64,000 nt of DNA, from positions 2,232,001-2,296,000 of the forward strand of contig OY760687.1 of the NCBI GenBank assembly GCA_963663945.1, given 5' to 3'. Position 1 is the stretch's first letter, and every line of letters begins with the position of its first letter. Under the pieces are notes generated by a model. The model was not told where the DNA came from and ran no database searches. It worked only from the letters and a program-made list of their open reading frames with translations. The position numbers were made by a program, and so were the translations under genes. This document shows, piece by piece, positions 50,532 to 60,117 of the stretch. This DNA is from Bin87 sp963663945. Lineage in GTDB: Bacteria > Chloroflexota > Dehalococcoidia > Lucifugimonadales > UBA3495.

Positions 50532-53500
50532 ATGACCGCTAGTTTGGAAATCCACGATCTGTTCGATGCGGGACAGGTACAGGTGCGATTGGTAGAAGCT
50601 TCAGGCGAGGCGCGTGAAACGGCGCCCGTGGGCTTCGGCATCGACCTCTCGGAAGAGGAGCGCGGAGCGTTGGACCGGTACCACACCGATTTCCGACGTG
50701 GGGCGCCGGCAGGAATCGCTCAGATCGAAGCGGTCGAGTTGGCCATGCGCAACCTGGGGCGATTGCTGTTCGAATCGGTCTTTGGCGCGGAGAGCGAGGG
50801 CCGCGCGTTGCTGGACGAAGTAATGGGGCGCGACGAGCGTGGGGTCCTTACGATCGTGTCGGCGCGACCAGAGTTCATGTCACTGCCCTGGGAGCTGATG
50901 AACGACCCATCGCTGGGATATTTCATCAATGGACTGGTGGGCGTAGTACGTCAATCCTCCCCCCAGGCGCCGGCCGGGGATGCGGAAGGGACGGAGGAAG
51001 ACACTCTGCACGTGCTGATGCTTTCGCCCAGCCCGTTGACCCTCGAGCCGCCGAGTTCGGGGCCGCTGATGGCGGAACCGGCGGCAGTTGGGGCCAGCCT
51101 GGCCGACGCAACGGTGGCCGCGCTGGAAGGACTCAACGTCCAGGTGTCGCTGGACCATCCGAGGCCGGCCACGCTGAACGCGCTGGCGGGCCTGCTGGAA
51201 CGCAGCCCAGATCACTACCACGTGGCCCACATTGACGGGGCCACCCTGGGAGACGGCGGGGCAATCATCCTCGAGCAGGACGACGGCAGCCCTGATGCCA
51301 TCCCCGCGGCTGAACTGGGGAGCGCGCTGGCGTCAGGCGGCATCAACGTAGCGCTGATCACCGCCGGGGTCCAGGAAGAGTTTCCAGCGATGGCAGGATG
51401 GGCAGAGGCGGCGATGGCGATGGCCGAGGCCGGCGTGGCCCAGGTCGCGGTTCTGCCGGCCCCGATTCATCCTGACGCCAGCGAAGGGGCGGTTGCGACG
51501 TTCTACCGCCGCATCGCGCAGGGGAACACGGTGGCAGAAGCCATGTCCGCGGTGCGGCGCGGGCTGATGGACACGCCCGAGCGGGTCACGATGTACGGCC
51601 GCCGCGTGTTCTGGGACTGGCACCTGCCCGGGGTCTACCAGTCGCGGAACCACCAGCCGCCGGTAATCACACAGCACCAACCGGACCCGCTGGCTGCGCC
51701 GGTGATCCATCCCGAGGAAGCGCCGACGGATGACCTGCAGATCCCCGTGGCCGGGCAGTTCGGGTTGGTGGGCCGGCAAGCGGAATTGCGGCAATTGGAA
51801 AGGGCCCTGAAAGCGCACTCGGTGGTGCACCTGTCGGGTGATACCGGCGTGGGCAAGACGGAACTGGCCCTGGCGCTTTGCCGCTGGTTCCTGAAGCCGG
51901 CCCGGATTGCCTATCCGGGCGGCGTGTTCTACGCGGCGTTCGAAACGTCGCAACCGGCTGGCCTGGAGCGCGTGGTCCATGAGATCGGCACGGCGGTGTC
52001 GGGCCTGGATTTCGCCGACATGCCGGCGGACCAACAGCGGCGGTGGGTAACGGCGTACCTGCACGAAAACGCCTCGTTATTGGTTTGGGACAACGTCGAA
52101 AACGTGGCCGGCTTTCCCGACGGGGTTCCCGGACTGCTTGGCGAAGAGGAGTTGCCGGAACTGGCAGCGTTCCTGGGCGAGGTGACCAGCGGGCCAGTTG
52201 GGACGAACGCGCTGCTGTTGGGCAGAAGGGCCAACGAGGAATGGGTTTCGGCGCCTCACGCCTCCCTGGCGCTGGAGGGTCTGGCCGGGGCCGACCGGCT
52301 GGCGTTGGCCGCCCAGATCATGCACCAGGCGGAGGTACCCGCCTCGCGCGTTGCCGCGGACTTCTTTGAACTGCTGGACCTGCTGGGCGGACACCCGCTG
52401 GCGATGCAGATGGCAATACCGCCGGTCAAGGACGTTCCGGCGGCGGCGGTGGTCAGCGAGATAGCCAGGCTGATCGAGAGCGCGCCGGAAGGCGAGGAGG
52501 CGGGCCGGGATTCAGTGCTGACCGCCGCTATGGAATATTCGTTCTCGCGGATGTCTCGGCGCAACCGGACGCATCTGCCGTTCCTTTCGCTCTTCCAACG
52601 CCGGGTCATGCTGGACGTCTTGTCGCACATCACCGAGGAGAGGGCGTACAGTCAGATCGTAGGCGACGATCTCACCGCGGGTGCCTCGCGCAGCCTGCTC
52701 TCGCCGGAAGGCGGGATGCAATCCTCGGGTCGTTCGTACGCGGCGTGCCGGACCATGTTGCGGGCGGCGCACGCGGCCGGGTTCCTGGAATCAATCTCTC
52801 CCAGCGTTTACCAGATCAACCCGTCAATGCCGTGGTTCCTGGGGCGGAAACTGGGTCGGCAAGTATCCGTCAACGGAATACAGCAGCTGGAAATCGAGTT
52901 TGTCCGGGTTTACGCGGACACCGCGGACTACTTTATGGAAAGCCTCTACGAGAACCAGGACACCGGAGTGACGGCGGTGCTGGCAGAGGAAGGCAACCTG
53001 ACGCAGGCGCTGGGTCTGGCGCTGGAGTACCGGCAGTGGGATAACGCCCAGGTGCTGTTCCAACCGCTGGCGCAGGTCTACCGAATGCAGAAACGGTTCC
53101 CCGAATTGCGGCGGCTGCGTGGGCAGTTGCTGGATACCATCGGGCACACCGCCGGCGAAGCGGACGGCAACGGTGCCATCGAGTTCTGGCAGTATCTGCT
53201 GGGAACCGACGCGATGGAATCGGTGGAACGGATGGACCTGGAAAGGGCCGACCTGTTCAACCGTCAGCTATTGGACTACCTGCTGGAACTGCCGGATGGC
53301 GAAACGGACCCACGCACCGCGGCGGTCTACCACCAGAACGGCCTGATCGCCACGCGCAGGGGCCAATATGACACGGCTTCCGAGTGGCTGGAGCGGGGAC
53401 TGGAAATCATCGACGGCGGCGAGGACCAGGAGTCCATCGCGGACGCGTGTTTCGCCATCGGGCAGGTGCGACACCACCAACGCCAGTACGGCGCCGCCAA

Positions 53501-54287
53501 GGAGTGGTACACGCGGGCATTGGACATCCACCAGCGGCTGCCCGATTACGAGGAAATGATCAACGACTATCGCGCGCTGGGATCCGCGTGCCATCTGCGG
53601 TTCGAATATGACGAGGCACGGAGCTGGTATCACCGGGCGCGGGAAATGGTTGAAGACAACCGGGACGAGGAGACGGCGGTTTACATCTTCCACTCCCTGG
53701 GCACTGTGGACCACTCCGAGTACCTGTTCGAGGACGCCCAATCCTGGTATCAGCAGGCGTTGGGCCTGAGCGACCGCCTGGGCATGACCGAGCAGATGAT
53801 TGTCGAGTTTCACCATCTGGGCACCCTGGCGCAGGCCCGGGGCATCCTGGACGAGGCCGACGAATGGCTGCGGGTCGCGATGGAGTACCGCGAGGAGATG
53901 GGCGACCTGCGGGGCGTCGGCGTCGAGGCGCGGCAACTGGGAGTGGTTCACCACGAGCAGGGAGATCTGGAACAGGCGTATCACTGGTACGACCGGGCCC
54001 GCATCGCTTTTGAGAGCGTGCGCGACGTGTTGCGTGCGGCGCGAACATACGGTCAGCTGGGTATGGTCGAAGAACAACGCGGGAATCTGCCCGACGCCCT
54101 GGAATGGGTGGCGCGCACCTATCAACTGGCGGGTGACCACCAACTGCCCATGATGGTGCAGGTCAAGGCTCACCTGGCGCGGCTCAAGGAGCAGATGGGC
54201 GAAGAACCCTTCGCGCAATGGTGGCGGGACAACATCGGCGTGGAACCGCCGACCGATCTCGATGTGGACCCGAGCGCAGTCTTCTGA
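50532..54287 (+). CDS. CHAT-like / NB-ARC ATPase / TPR protein (STAND family), CHAT dyad lost
   Basis: 1251 residues from ATG 50532, with AGGAG about 11 bases upstream. About residues 1-370 have a CHAT (caspase-like) fold: SARPEFMSLPWELMNDP, then YHVAHIDGAT (229-238), VALITAGV (273-280) and GVAQVAVLPAPIHPDASEGA. In active CHAT proteases the aligned stretches read HFDGHG and LNAC; here His is Ala and Cys is Gly. An NB-ARC ATPase follows: VGRQAELRQL, Walker A GDTGVGKT (436-443), LLVWDNVENV and LGGHPLAM. About ten TPR-like helical repeats fill roughly 900-1220. STAND proteins of this type act as sensors in defence or cell-death pathways. No partner protease substrate is adjacent. Confidence 0.85.
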   Translation: MTASLEIHDLFDAGQVQVRLVEASGEARETAPVGFGIDLSEEERGALDRYHTDFRRGAPAGIAQIEAVELAMRNLGRLLFESVFGAESEGRALLDEVMGRDERGVLTIVSARPEFMSLPWELMNDPSLGYFINGLVGVVRQSSPQAPAGDAEGTEEDTLHVLMLSPSPLTLEPPSSGPLMAEPAAVGASLADATVAALEGLNVQVSLDHPRPATLNALAGLLERSPDHYHVAHIDGATLGDGGAIILEQDDGSPDAIPAAELGSALASGGINVALITAGVQEEFPAMAGWAEAAMAMAEAGVAQVAVLPAPIHPDASEGAVATFYRRIAQGNTVAEAMSAVRRGLMDTPERVTMYGRRVFWDWHLPGVYQSRNHQPPVITQHQPDPLAAPVIHPEEAPTDDLQIPVAGQFGLVGRQAELRQLERALKAHSVVHLSGDTGVGKTELALALCRWFLKPARIAYPGGVFYAAFETSQPAGLERVVHEIGTAVSGLDFADMPADQQRRWVTAYLHENASLLVWDNVENVAGFPDGVPGLLGEEELPELAAFLGEVTSGPVGTNALLLGRRANEEWVSAPHASLALEGLAGADRLALAAQIMHQAEVPASRVAADFFELLDLLGGHPLAMQMAIPPVKDVPAAAVVSEIARLIESAPEGEEAGRDSVLTAAMEYSFSRMSRRNRTHLPFLSLFQRRVMLDVLSHITEERAYSQIVGDDLTAGASRSLLSPEGGMQSSGRSYAACRTMLRAAHAAGFLESISPSVYQINPSMPWFLGRKLGRQVSVNGIQQLEIEFVRVYADTADYFMESLYENQDTGVTAVLAEEGNLTQALGLALEYRQWDNAQVLFQPLAQVYRMQKRFPELRRLRGQLLDTIGHTAGEADGNGAIEFWQYLLGTDAMESVERMDLERADLFNRQLLDYLLELPDGETDPRTAAVYHQNGLIATRRGQYDTASEWLERGLEIIDGGEDQESIADACFAIGQVRHHQRQYGAAKEWYTRALDIHQRLPDYEEMINDYRALGSACHLRFEYDEARSWYHRAREMVEDNRDEETAVYIFHSLGTVDHSEYLFEDAQSWYQQALGLSDRLGMTEQMIVEFHHLGTLAQARGILDEADEWLRVAMEYREEMGDLRGVGVEARQLGVVHHEQGDLEQAYHWYDRARIAFESVRDVLRAARTYGQLGMVEEQRGNLPDALEWVARTYQLAGDHQLPMMVQVKAHLARLKEQMGEEPFAQWWRDNIGVEPPTDLDVDPSAVF

Positions 54288-54390
54288 CCGATAAGGGCAC
54301 GGAAGAACGGGATTACGCGGCGGATGTTCGGGTTCGATCACATTGGGAACTTGAGCGATGTCATTTCGCGGTAGACACGGCCTGAGGACG

Positions 54391-54420
54391 GCGGGATCCC
54401 TGCTTTCGCAGGAATGACGG
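54391..54420. repeat. CCTGC-TTTC-GCAGG intergenic hairpin element
   Basis: GGATCCCTGCTTTCGCAGGA followed by ATGACGG, a hairpin phrase common in intergenic DNA of many bacteria. It lies in the 296-base gap 54288-54583, which holds no gene. Confidence 0.5.
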
Positions 54421-54583
54421 TTGACTCTGATGAACGAGACGGCGGTGCGGAGACCGCACCGGCTCATGGGTTTGGCGAAAGGATCAATGGGTGTGGAGAT
54501 TAGATTGCGGGGGTTGGAGTGCTTGGCGACGTATCGGGAAATGCAGTCGAAGATCTGCCGAGGCTGAAACGAGGTGAATGGAC

Positions 54584-56575
54584 ATGGCGCTAGTCAGACT
54601 GGAAGTCACAACGAGGAAGCCGGTCGCCGAAGGTCAGACTTTCGGCGCCACGGGCCGTTATGAGCAAATCGACGGGGTGGCGCACTTCGCGGTGGATCCG
54701 TCGCATCCCGACAACACCGTAATCGCCGACATCGCGCTGGCGCCGCGAAACGGCGACGGGCTCGTTGAGTTCTCCTCCGATTTTCGGATAATCAAGCCGG
54801 TTGACAACGATCACGGCAACGGCCGGCTGCTGCTGGACGTGCTGAACCGAGGCAAGGAACTAGCGCTGAAAAACCTGAACAGCGCGCCGGATGGGCCACC
54901 CCACGCCGACCCGCATCCGGGCAACGGCTTCCTGATGCGGCAGGGCTACAGCATGGTCTGGTGCGGCTGGCAGCACGATGTGCCGGACGCGCCGGGACTG
55001 TTCCGCTGCAACGTGCCCAACGCGCATAATCCTGACGGTTCGCCGGTCGCGGGGAAGATCGTGGTCTCTTTCCAACCCCTGACTCGGATTGACACGCAGT
55101 TCCTATCCGACCGGGACCACAGGCCGTATCCCACCAACCACCTGGAAAGCTGGGATTCGGTCCTTACGGTGCAGGAGCACGACGACGGGCCGGAGACGGT
55201 CATTCCACGAGAGAAATGGGCGTTCGCGCGCCTGGTGGACGGTCGGAGGGTACCGGATGCGGCGCACGTCACCCTGGACGGGGGATTTGAGGCCGGCAAG
55301 GTGTATCGGGTGGTATACGAGACCTCCCACGCACCGGTGATCGGACTGGGTCTGCTGGCGACGCGGGACATCGTGGCCTGGCTCCGGCACGGCAAGACGG
55401 ACTCTACTGGGACAGCCAACCCGTTGGCCGGCGCCCTGGGCCGGGCCTACGCCTACGGACGCAGTCAAAGCGGCCGGTTCCTGCGGCAGATGCTGCACCT
55501 GGGATTGAACCGCGACGAAGAAGGCCGGATCGTCTTCGAGGGAATGCTGCCCAACGTGGCCGGCGGCAAGATGGGTGAATTCAACGTCCGGCTCGGCCAG
55601 CCGTCGAGTCTTTCCAATCGGAGCGTGAACAACCTGCCGCCATTCCTGGACCTGGAACCGGGCGGCGCGGATGGCATCCTTGCCGAGGTGACGCGTCGGG
55701 GCGTGGCGCCCAAGGTGATCTACACCAACACGTCGTCAGAATACTGGGGCGGGCACGGAGCGCTGGCCCACGTCACAGCGGACTGCAAAGCGGACGCCGC
55801 GCTGCCCGAAAACGTGCGGTCCTGGCTTTTCTGCGGAACGCAGCACGCTCCGGCCAACCTGCCGATTTCGGACACCAATCCGGATTCGGGGGCGAGGGGC
55901 ACTCAGGCGTTGAACTACGTGGACTATCGCCCAATCATGCGTGCGGCACTGGTGCAACTGGACAATTGGGTTACCCATAACGAACCGCCACCGGCTGATG
56001 GGTATCCCAAATATGCGGACGATACCATCATTGAGGCCGGGAAGTTGGCGGATCAATTCGCCGCCCTCCCGGGCGTGGAGTTTCCGGAGCACCACAAGGT
56101 GATGCGTCACCTGGACTTCGGGCCGGACCGGGCAGTGCCGACGGTGATCCCGCCGGGAGTTGGCGAGGCGTATCCGTCCCTGGTGTCCGCAGTAGATGCT
56201 GACGGCAACGAAGTGGGCGGCATCCGGTTGCCGGCGATTGCAGTGCCACTGGCAACCTACACCGGGTGGAACGTTCGCCACGCTGACATCGGCGGGCCGG
56301 GACAGGTCCTGTCGCCGGGCGGTACCGTGGTGGGTGGAGCCATTCCCTTCGCGGTGAGCCGCGCCGAACGGATGGCGTCCGGTGATCCGCGCGCTTCGAT
56401 TGAGGAACGCTATGGATCACGCGACGAATACCTGGCGCGGGTCCGTGAGTACGCCGAAACGCTGGTTCAGCAGGGCTATCTGCTGACCGAGGACGTCGAG
56501 GTCGTGGTGGGGCAGGGAGCCGAGGTGTATGACGCCATTGTGGGCGTGCGGGAAGCGGTGGCGGCCGACGATTGA
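54584..56575 (+). CDS. Alpha/beta hydrolase domain protein (Abhydrolase_10 type)
   Basis: 663 residues; ATG 54584 is preferred over 54578 because GAGGTG then lies at suitable spacing. The N-terminal beta-rich region (about 1-250) includes RYEQIDGVAHFAVDPSHPDN. The nucleophile elbow is probably AYAYGRSQSGRFLRQ, with Ser in G-x-S-x-S-G. The acid/His residues are less clear, though NTSSEYWGGHGALAHV looks conserved. Members are large uncharacterised hydrolases. No signal peptide is apparent. Confidence 0.82.
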   Translation: MALVRLEVTTRKPVAEGQTFGATGRYEQIDGVAHFAVDPSHPDNTVIADIALAPRNGDGLVEFSSDFRIIKPVDNDHGNGRLLLDVLNRGKELALKNLNSAPDGPPHADPHPGNGFLMRQGYSMVWCGWQHDVPDAPGLFRCNVPNAHNPDGSPVAGKIVVSFQPLTRIDTQFLSDRDHRPYPTNHLESWDSVLTVQEHDDGPETVIPREKWAFARLVDGRRVPDAAHVTLDGGFEAGKVYRVVYETSHAPVIGLGLLATRDIVAWLRHGKTDSTGTANPLAGALGRAYAYGRSQSGRFLRQMLHLGLNRDEEGRIVFEGMLPNVAGGKMGEFNVRLGQPSSLSNRSVNNLPPFLDLEPGGADGILAEVTRRGVAPKVIYTNTSSEYWGGHGALAHVTADCKADAALPENVRSWLFCGTQHAPANLPISDTNPDSGARGTQALNYVDYRPIMRAALVQLDNWVTHNEPPPADGYPKYADDTIIEAGKLADQFAALPGVEFPEHHKVMRHLDFGPDRAVPTVIPPGVGEAYPSLVSAVDADGNEVGGIRLPAIAVPLATYTGWNVRHADIGGPGQVLSPGGTVVGGAIPFAVSRAERMASGDPRASIEERYGSRDEYLARVREYAETLVQQGYLLTEDVEVVVGQGAEVYDAIVGVREAVAADD

Positions 56576-56650
56576 TGATCCATTAATCTGGACGGTGAAG
56601 ATGTACGGTGGACGGGCCCGAGGGCTGAGTTGCGGAAGAGGCATCTACCA

Positions 56651-56857
56651 ATGGATGAGATCGTTTTTGAGATTACCGGGACACCCGATGGCGGCTACGA
56701 TGCGCGGGCGGTCGGACACAGCATCTTCACGCAGGGCAGTGATTGGACGGACTTTAGGGAAATGGTAAGAGACGCGGTGCTTTGTCATTTCGACGATGAC
56801 GAACTGCCAGCGTCAATCCGCCTGCGTTTGGTGCAAGATGAAGTCATGGCGGTATGA
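56651..56857 (+). CDS. hicB: HicB-like antitoxin candidate
   Basis: 68 residues from ATG 56651, with GGAAGAGG 9 bases upstream. IVFEITGTPDGGYDARAVGH matches the partial RNase-H-like fold of small HicB proteins, and the C-terminal RLRLVQDEVMAV closes the strand. There is no DNA-binding extension, so it would act through protein contact. It overlaps hicA by ATGA. Antitoxin first, toxin second is the less common order. Confidence 0.75.
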   Translation: MDEIVFEITGTPDGGYDARAVGHSIFTQGSDWTDFREMVRDAVLCHFDDDELPASIRLRLVQDEVMAV

Positions 56858-57108
56858 CACTGCCTCGCGACCTCTCGGGCGACGACTTGGTCGGGTTGTT
56901 GCGCCGCCATTACGGGTACCGGGTGATCAGACAACGAGGCAGCCACATGCGGTTGGCGAGCGTCTTGCATGGGGATGAGCATCGCGTAACGGTCCCGCGT
57001 CATAGACAGTTGAGTGTTGGGACGCGGAGTGGGATCATATCCGATGTATCCGACTATTTGAGCATGACACCCACCCAAGTCCGCCGAGAGCTGTTCGGCG
57101 GCCAATAG
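56854..57108 (+). CDS. hicA: HicA-family mRNA interferase toxin
   Basis: 84 residues. The double-stranded-RNA-binding-like fold with the catalytic His in RQRGSHMRL is clear, followed by RVTVPRHRQLSVGTRSGII, the usual basic second half. HicA toxins cleave mRNA in a translation-independent way. The gene overlaps hicB by four bases (ATGA) and is followed 24 bases later by the LLM oxidoreductase gene. Confidence 0.85.
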   Translation: MTLPRDLSGDDLVGLLRRHYGYRVIRQRGSHMRLASVLHGDEHRVTVPRHRQLSVGTRSGIISDVSDYLSMTPTQVRRELFGGQ

Positions 57109-57132
57109 ATCTGCGCCAAAGGAGCACACGTT

Positions 57133-57975
57133 ATGTCTGTTGGAACTTCCATACCCTTGCCGGCTTACACGCTGGATCCGGCGTTCATGGCCCGTACCGC
57201 CGAGTCGCTGGGCTTTGAGTCGATCTGGTACGCCGAGCATCCCATCCTGCCGGTGCAGAGCGGGAGCCAGTTTCCTTCGGGGGGCGAGATCCCGTGGACC
57301 TACGCGCACTTCGCGGATCCGTACATAGCGCTGGCCCGAGCGTCCGGCGCCACGAGCACGATCAAGCTGGGAACCGGGATCACGCTGGTGCCGGAGCGAA
57401 ACCCACTGATGCTGGCCAAGGAGATCGCCACGCTGGACCGGATCAGCGGCGGCAGGTTCCTGTTCGGCATCGGCGCCGGATGGAACCGGGAGGAGACCGA
57501 AATATTCGGAGGCGACTTCGACCATCGATGGACGCAAACCCGGGAAGCCGTCGACGTCATGAAAGAGCTGTGGACCAAGGAAGAAGCCGAGTTCCACGGG
57601 ACCTACTACGACTTTCCGCCGGTCATGTGCAACCCCAAGCCCATCCAACAGCCTCACCCTCCGGTGATACTGGGCGGGCTGGCGCGCCGGGTGCTGCAGC
57701 GCGTGGCCACGTGGGGCGACGGCTGGCTGCCCAACCGGATCACGCCGGCCGAGGTGGAGGAAAGCCGGAACCGCCTGAACGAGTTGGCGGAGGCCAGAGG
57801 CCGTGATTCCAAGTCGCTGACCATCTCAGTTTACGGTCAAGCGCCGGACGGCCAGCTGGTACAGGACTTCCTGAACGCGGGAGCCGACCGCGTCGTGGTG
57901 CGTCCGGAGCACTGCGAGACCGAAGAGGAAATGTCGGCTCAAATGGAGCGCATCGCAGAAGCGGTGATTCGCTGA
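57133..57975 (+). CDS. LLM-class F420-dependent oxidoreductase
   Basis: 280 residues, luciferase-like TIM barrel. AESLGFESIWYAEHPILP, the conserved KLGTGITLVPERNPLMLAKE, and DRISGGRFLFGIGAGWNREE with IFGGDF are characteristic of F420-dependent members of the TIGR03619 type. GGAG lies 9 bases before ATG 57133. Substrate unknown. Such enzymes are expanded in Actinobacteria and in SAR202-type Chloroflexota. Confidence 0.92.
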   Translation: MSVGTSIPLPAYTLDPAFMARTAESLGFESIWYAEHPILPVQSGSQFPSGGEIPWTYAHFADPYIALARASGATSTIKLGTGITLVPERNPLMLAKEIATLDRISGGRFLFGIGAGWNREETEIFGGDFDHRWTQTREAVDVMKELWTKEEAEFHGTYYDFPPVMCNPKPIQQPHPPVILGGLARRVLQRVATWGDGWLPNRITPAEVEESRNRLNELAEARGRDSKSLTISVYGQAPDGQLVQDFLNAGADRVVVRPEHCETEEEMSAQMERIAEAVIR

Positions 57976-58067
57976 TCGACCGTCAAGCGAGATCACGGGC
58001 TGGCGAACTGTAGAATGGTTCGCGCCGGGCTCACCGGCATACGCGAAAAAGAGAGGTAACGGGGCAT

Positions 58068-59420
58068 ATGGACCGCACCACCGAGCTGCTGAGCTCTTAC
58101 GCTTGCAATCTCACCTACGAGGACCTGCCGCCCGAGGTGGTGCATCAAGTCAAGCGCACCGTTGCCGACACTCTGGGTTGCGCCGTCGGCGGCTACCTGA
58201 GCGAGCCGGCAAAGGTGGCGCGCAAACTGGCCGGGGACGTGACGAGCAAGACCTCGGCCCGGATCCTGGGGACCTACGACCGCTCGTCGCTGGACATGGC
58301 CGGGTTTGCCAACGGGGTGATGGTGCGATACCTGGACTGCAACGACTCGTACTTCTCGCCCGGCGGCGGGCATCCCAGCGACATGATTCCCGCCGCGCTG
58401 GCAGTGGGCGATAGCGTCGAGGCCGACGGGCGGACGCTGATAACGGCGATCGCGCTGGCCTACGAAGCGTTCTGCCGCATCGCGGACCACGTTCCGGACA
58501 ACCAATGGGATCAGGGCGTTCTGAGCGTGATCGGCGCCGCCTGCGCGGCCGGGAAGATCCTGGGGCTGGACGAGGAGCAGATGGGCCACGCGATATCGCT
58601 GGCCGTGGTGCCCAACGTGCCATTGCGGGTGACCCGCATGGGCGAACTCTCCATGTGGAAAGGCTGCGCCGCGGCGGCAGCAACACGAGCCGGCATCTTC
58701 GCGGCGCAATTGGCGGCAGAGGGCATGACCGGACCTTTCGAACCGTTCGAGGGACGCAAGGGATTGTGGGAGCAGGCGATCGGTTATCCGATCGAGCTTG
58801 ACGCGATGGGCGGGGACGACGCGCCGTTCCGGATTTCGGACACCATCTTCAAGTTCTACCCGTCACAGATCCACACTCAGGCGCCAATCGACCTGGCAAT
58901 CCAGTTGCACGAGCGAGTGGATGTGAGCGACATCGCGTCGATCAAGATCCAATCGTATCGATCGGCGGTGAGTAGCGCGTCCACCGAGCCTGAGAAATGG
59001 GACCCCCAGACCCGTGAGACGGCGGACCATAGCATCCCCTTCCTGGCGGCCGTGGGCCTCAGGGACGGCGAAGTCACGCCGGCCACCTTCGCTCCGGATC
59101 GCATCGCTGATCCCGGGCTTCGCGAGATCATCAACAAGATGCGAATAGACGAAAACGGGGCGTTCACCGAGAAGTATCCCGCCGAGTACAACTGCCGCAT
59201 CGAGGTGATCAAGAACAACGGTCAAACCGAGGTGGCGGAAACCAGTTTCCCCAAGGGGCATGGCAACAATCCGTTGAGCGACGCCGAAGTGGACGCGAAG
59301 TTTCGCCGGTTGGCCTGCCCGACGATCACGGAGCAGCAATGCGAGCAGTCGCTGGAGCTGATCTGGTCGCTGGAAAACCTTCCGAATATCCAGGGCATAT
59401 TTGACAGCCTGGTGGTCTAA
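58068..59420 (+). CDS. MmgE/PrpD family protein (2-methylcitrate-dehydratase-like)
   Basis: 450 residues. Opens with TTELLSSYACNLTYEDLP, and VKRTVADTLGCAVGGYLSEP, RYLDCNDSYFSPGGGHPSDM and WKGCAAAAATRAGIFAAQLA follow in family order. The C-terminal part includes KFYPSQIHTQAPIDLAIQL. PrpD dehydrates 2-methylcitrate in propionate oxidation and IRG1/CAD members decarboxylate cis-aconitate. No prpB or prpC is adjacent, so function is not set. Confidence 0.88.
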   Translation: MDRTTELLSSYACNLTYEDLPPEVVHQVKRTVADTLGCAVGGYLSEPAKVARKLAGDVTSKTSARILGTYDRSSLDMAGFANGVMVRYLDCNDSYFSPGGGHPSDMIPAALAVGDSVEADGRTLITAIALAYEAFCRIADHVPDNQWDQGVLSVIGAACAAGKILGLDEEQMGHAISLAVVPNVPLRVTRMGELSMWKGCAAAAATRAGIFAAQLAAEGMTGPFEPFEGRKGLWEQAIGYPIELDAMGGDDAPFRISDTIFKFYPSQIHTQAPIDLAIQLHERVDVSDIASIKIQSYRSAVSSASTEPEKWDPQTRETADHSIPFLAAVGLRDGEVTPATFAPDRIADPGLREIINKMRIDENGAFTEKYPAEYNCRIEVIKNNGQTEVAETSFPKGHGNNPLSDAEVDAKFRRLACPTITEQQCEQSLELIWSLENLPNIQGIFDSLVV

Positions 59421-59544
59421 CGCCGCAGGTTGCTTCATCGCGCGATTCTGCCGCGACTCTGGATCATAGCAATCCGAGCGGGCGCGCCGTCCGTATATAT
59501 TGATAACCAGGCATTGCGAAACCCCTGATAACTTTGGAGGGGTG

Positions 59545-60117
59545 GTGTCAGATAATCCACATAGCGAAGACGCTCAGCGCATAGCAGCAGTCGGCTCGGG
59601 GGACGAGAAAGCCCTGGAAGAGATTTACGACCGCTACGCCCAGAGGGTTTTCTCACTGGCAGTCTCGATCCTGAAAGACGAAGCCCTCGCAGAAGACGCT
59701 GTCCAGGAGGTTTTCACCAACGTCTGGCTGAAGGCCGGAAGCTACCGGCCGGAGATGGCCGCGCCGAGCACCTGGATCATGTCCGTGGCACACCACAAAG
59801 TGGTGGACATGTACCGATCCCGGAGACGCACAACGGATCACACGGTTTATCCCGAGATGGACGCGCTGCACCGCATTCCCGACGCCAAAATGAGCGTGGA
59901 GCGGCAGGTGGAGCGCGGCTTTGATGCCACACTGGTACGTGAGGCGCTGTTGACCCTTCCCGAGGAGCAGAGCCAGCCGCTGTACCTTTCGGCGTGGCAC
60001 GGATACAGCCAATCCGAGATCTCCAAGATGCTGGGGATACCGCTGGGTACGGTGAAGACTCGAATGAGACTGGGCATGCAAAAACTCAAGGCAGCGTTGG
60101 AAGCTCATGTGGTCTGA
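59545..60117 (+). CDS. ECF-type RNA polymerase sigma factor
   Basis: 190 residues. Region 2 spans about 25-95 (LEEIYDRYAQRVFSLAVSIL, EDAVQEVFTNVW, STWIMSVAHHKVVDMYRSRR) and region 4 spans about 125-185 (LPEEQSQPLYLSAWHGYSQS, LGIPLGTVKTRMRLGMQKLK). GTG 59545 is close behind GGAGGGG. TTG 59500 is also in frame. The gene overlaps its anti-sigma partner by 11 bases. Confidence 0.9.
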   Translation: MSDNPHSEDAQRIAAVGSGDEKALEEIYDRYAQRVFSLAVSILKDEALAEDAVQEVFTNVWLKAGSYRPEMAAPSTWIMSVAHHKVVDMYRSRRRTTDHTVYPEMDALHRIPDAKMSVERQVERGFDATLVREALLTLPEEQSQPLYLSAWHGYSQSEISKMLGIPLGTVKTRMRLGMQKLKAALEAHVV

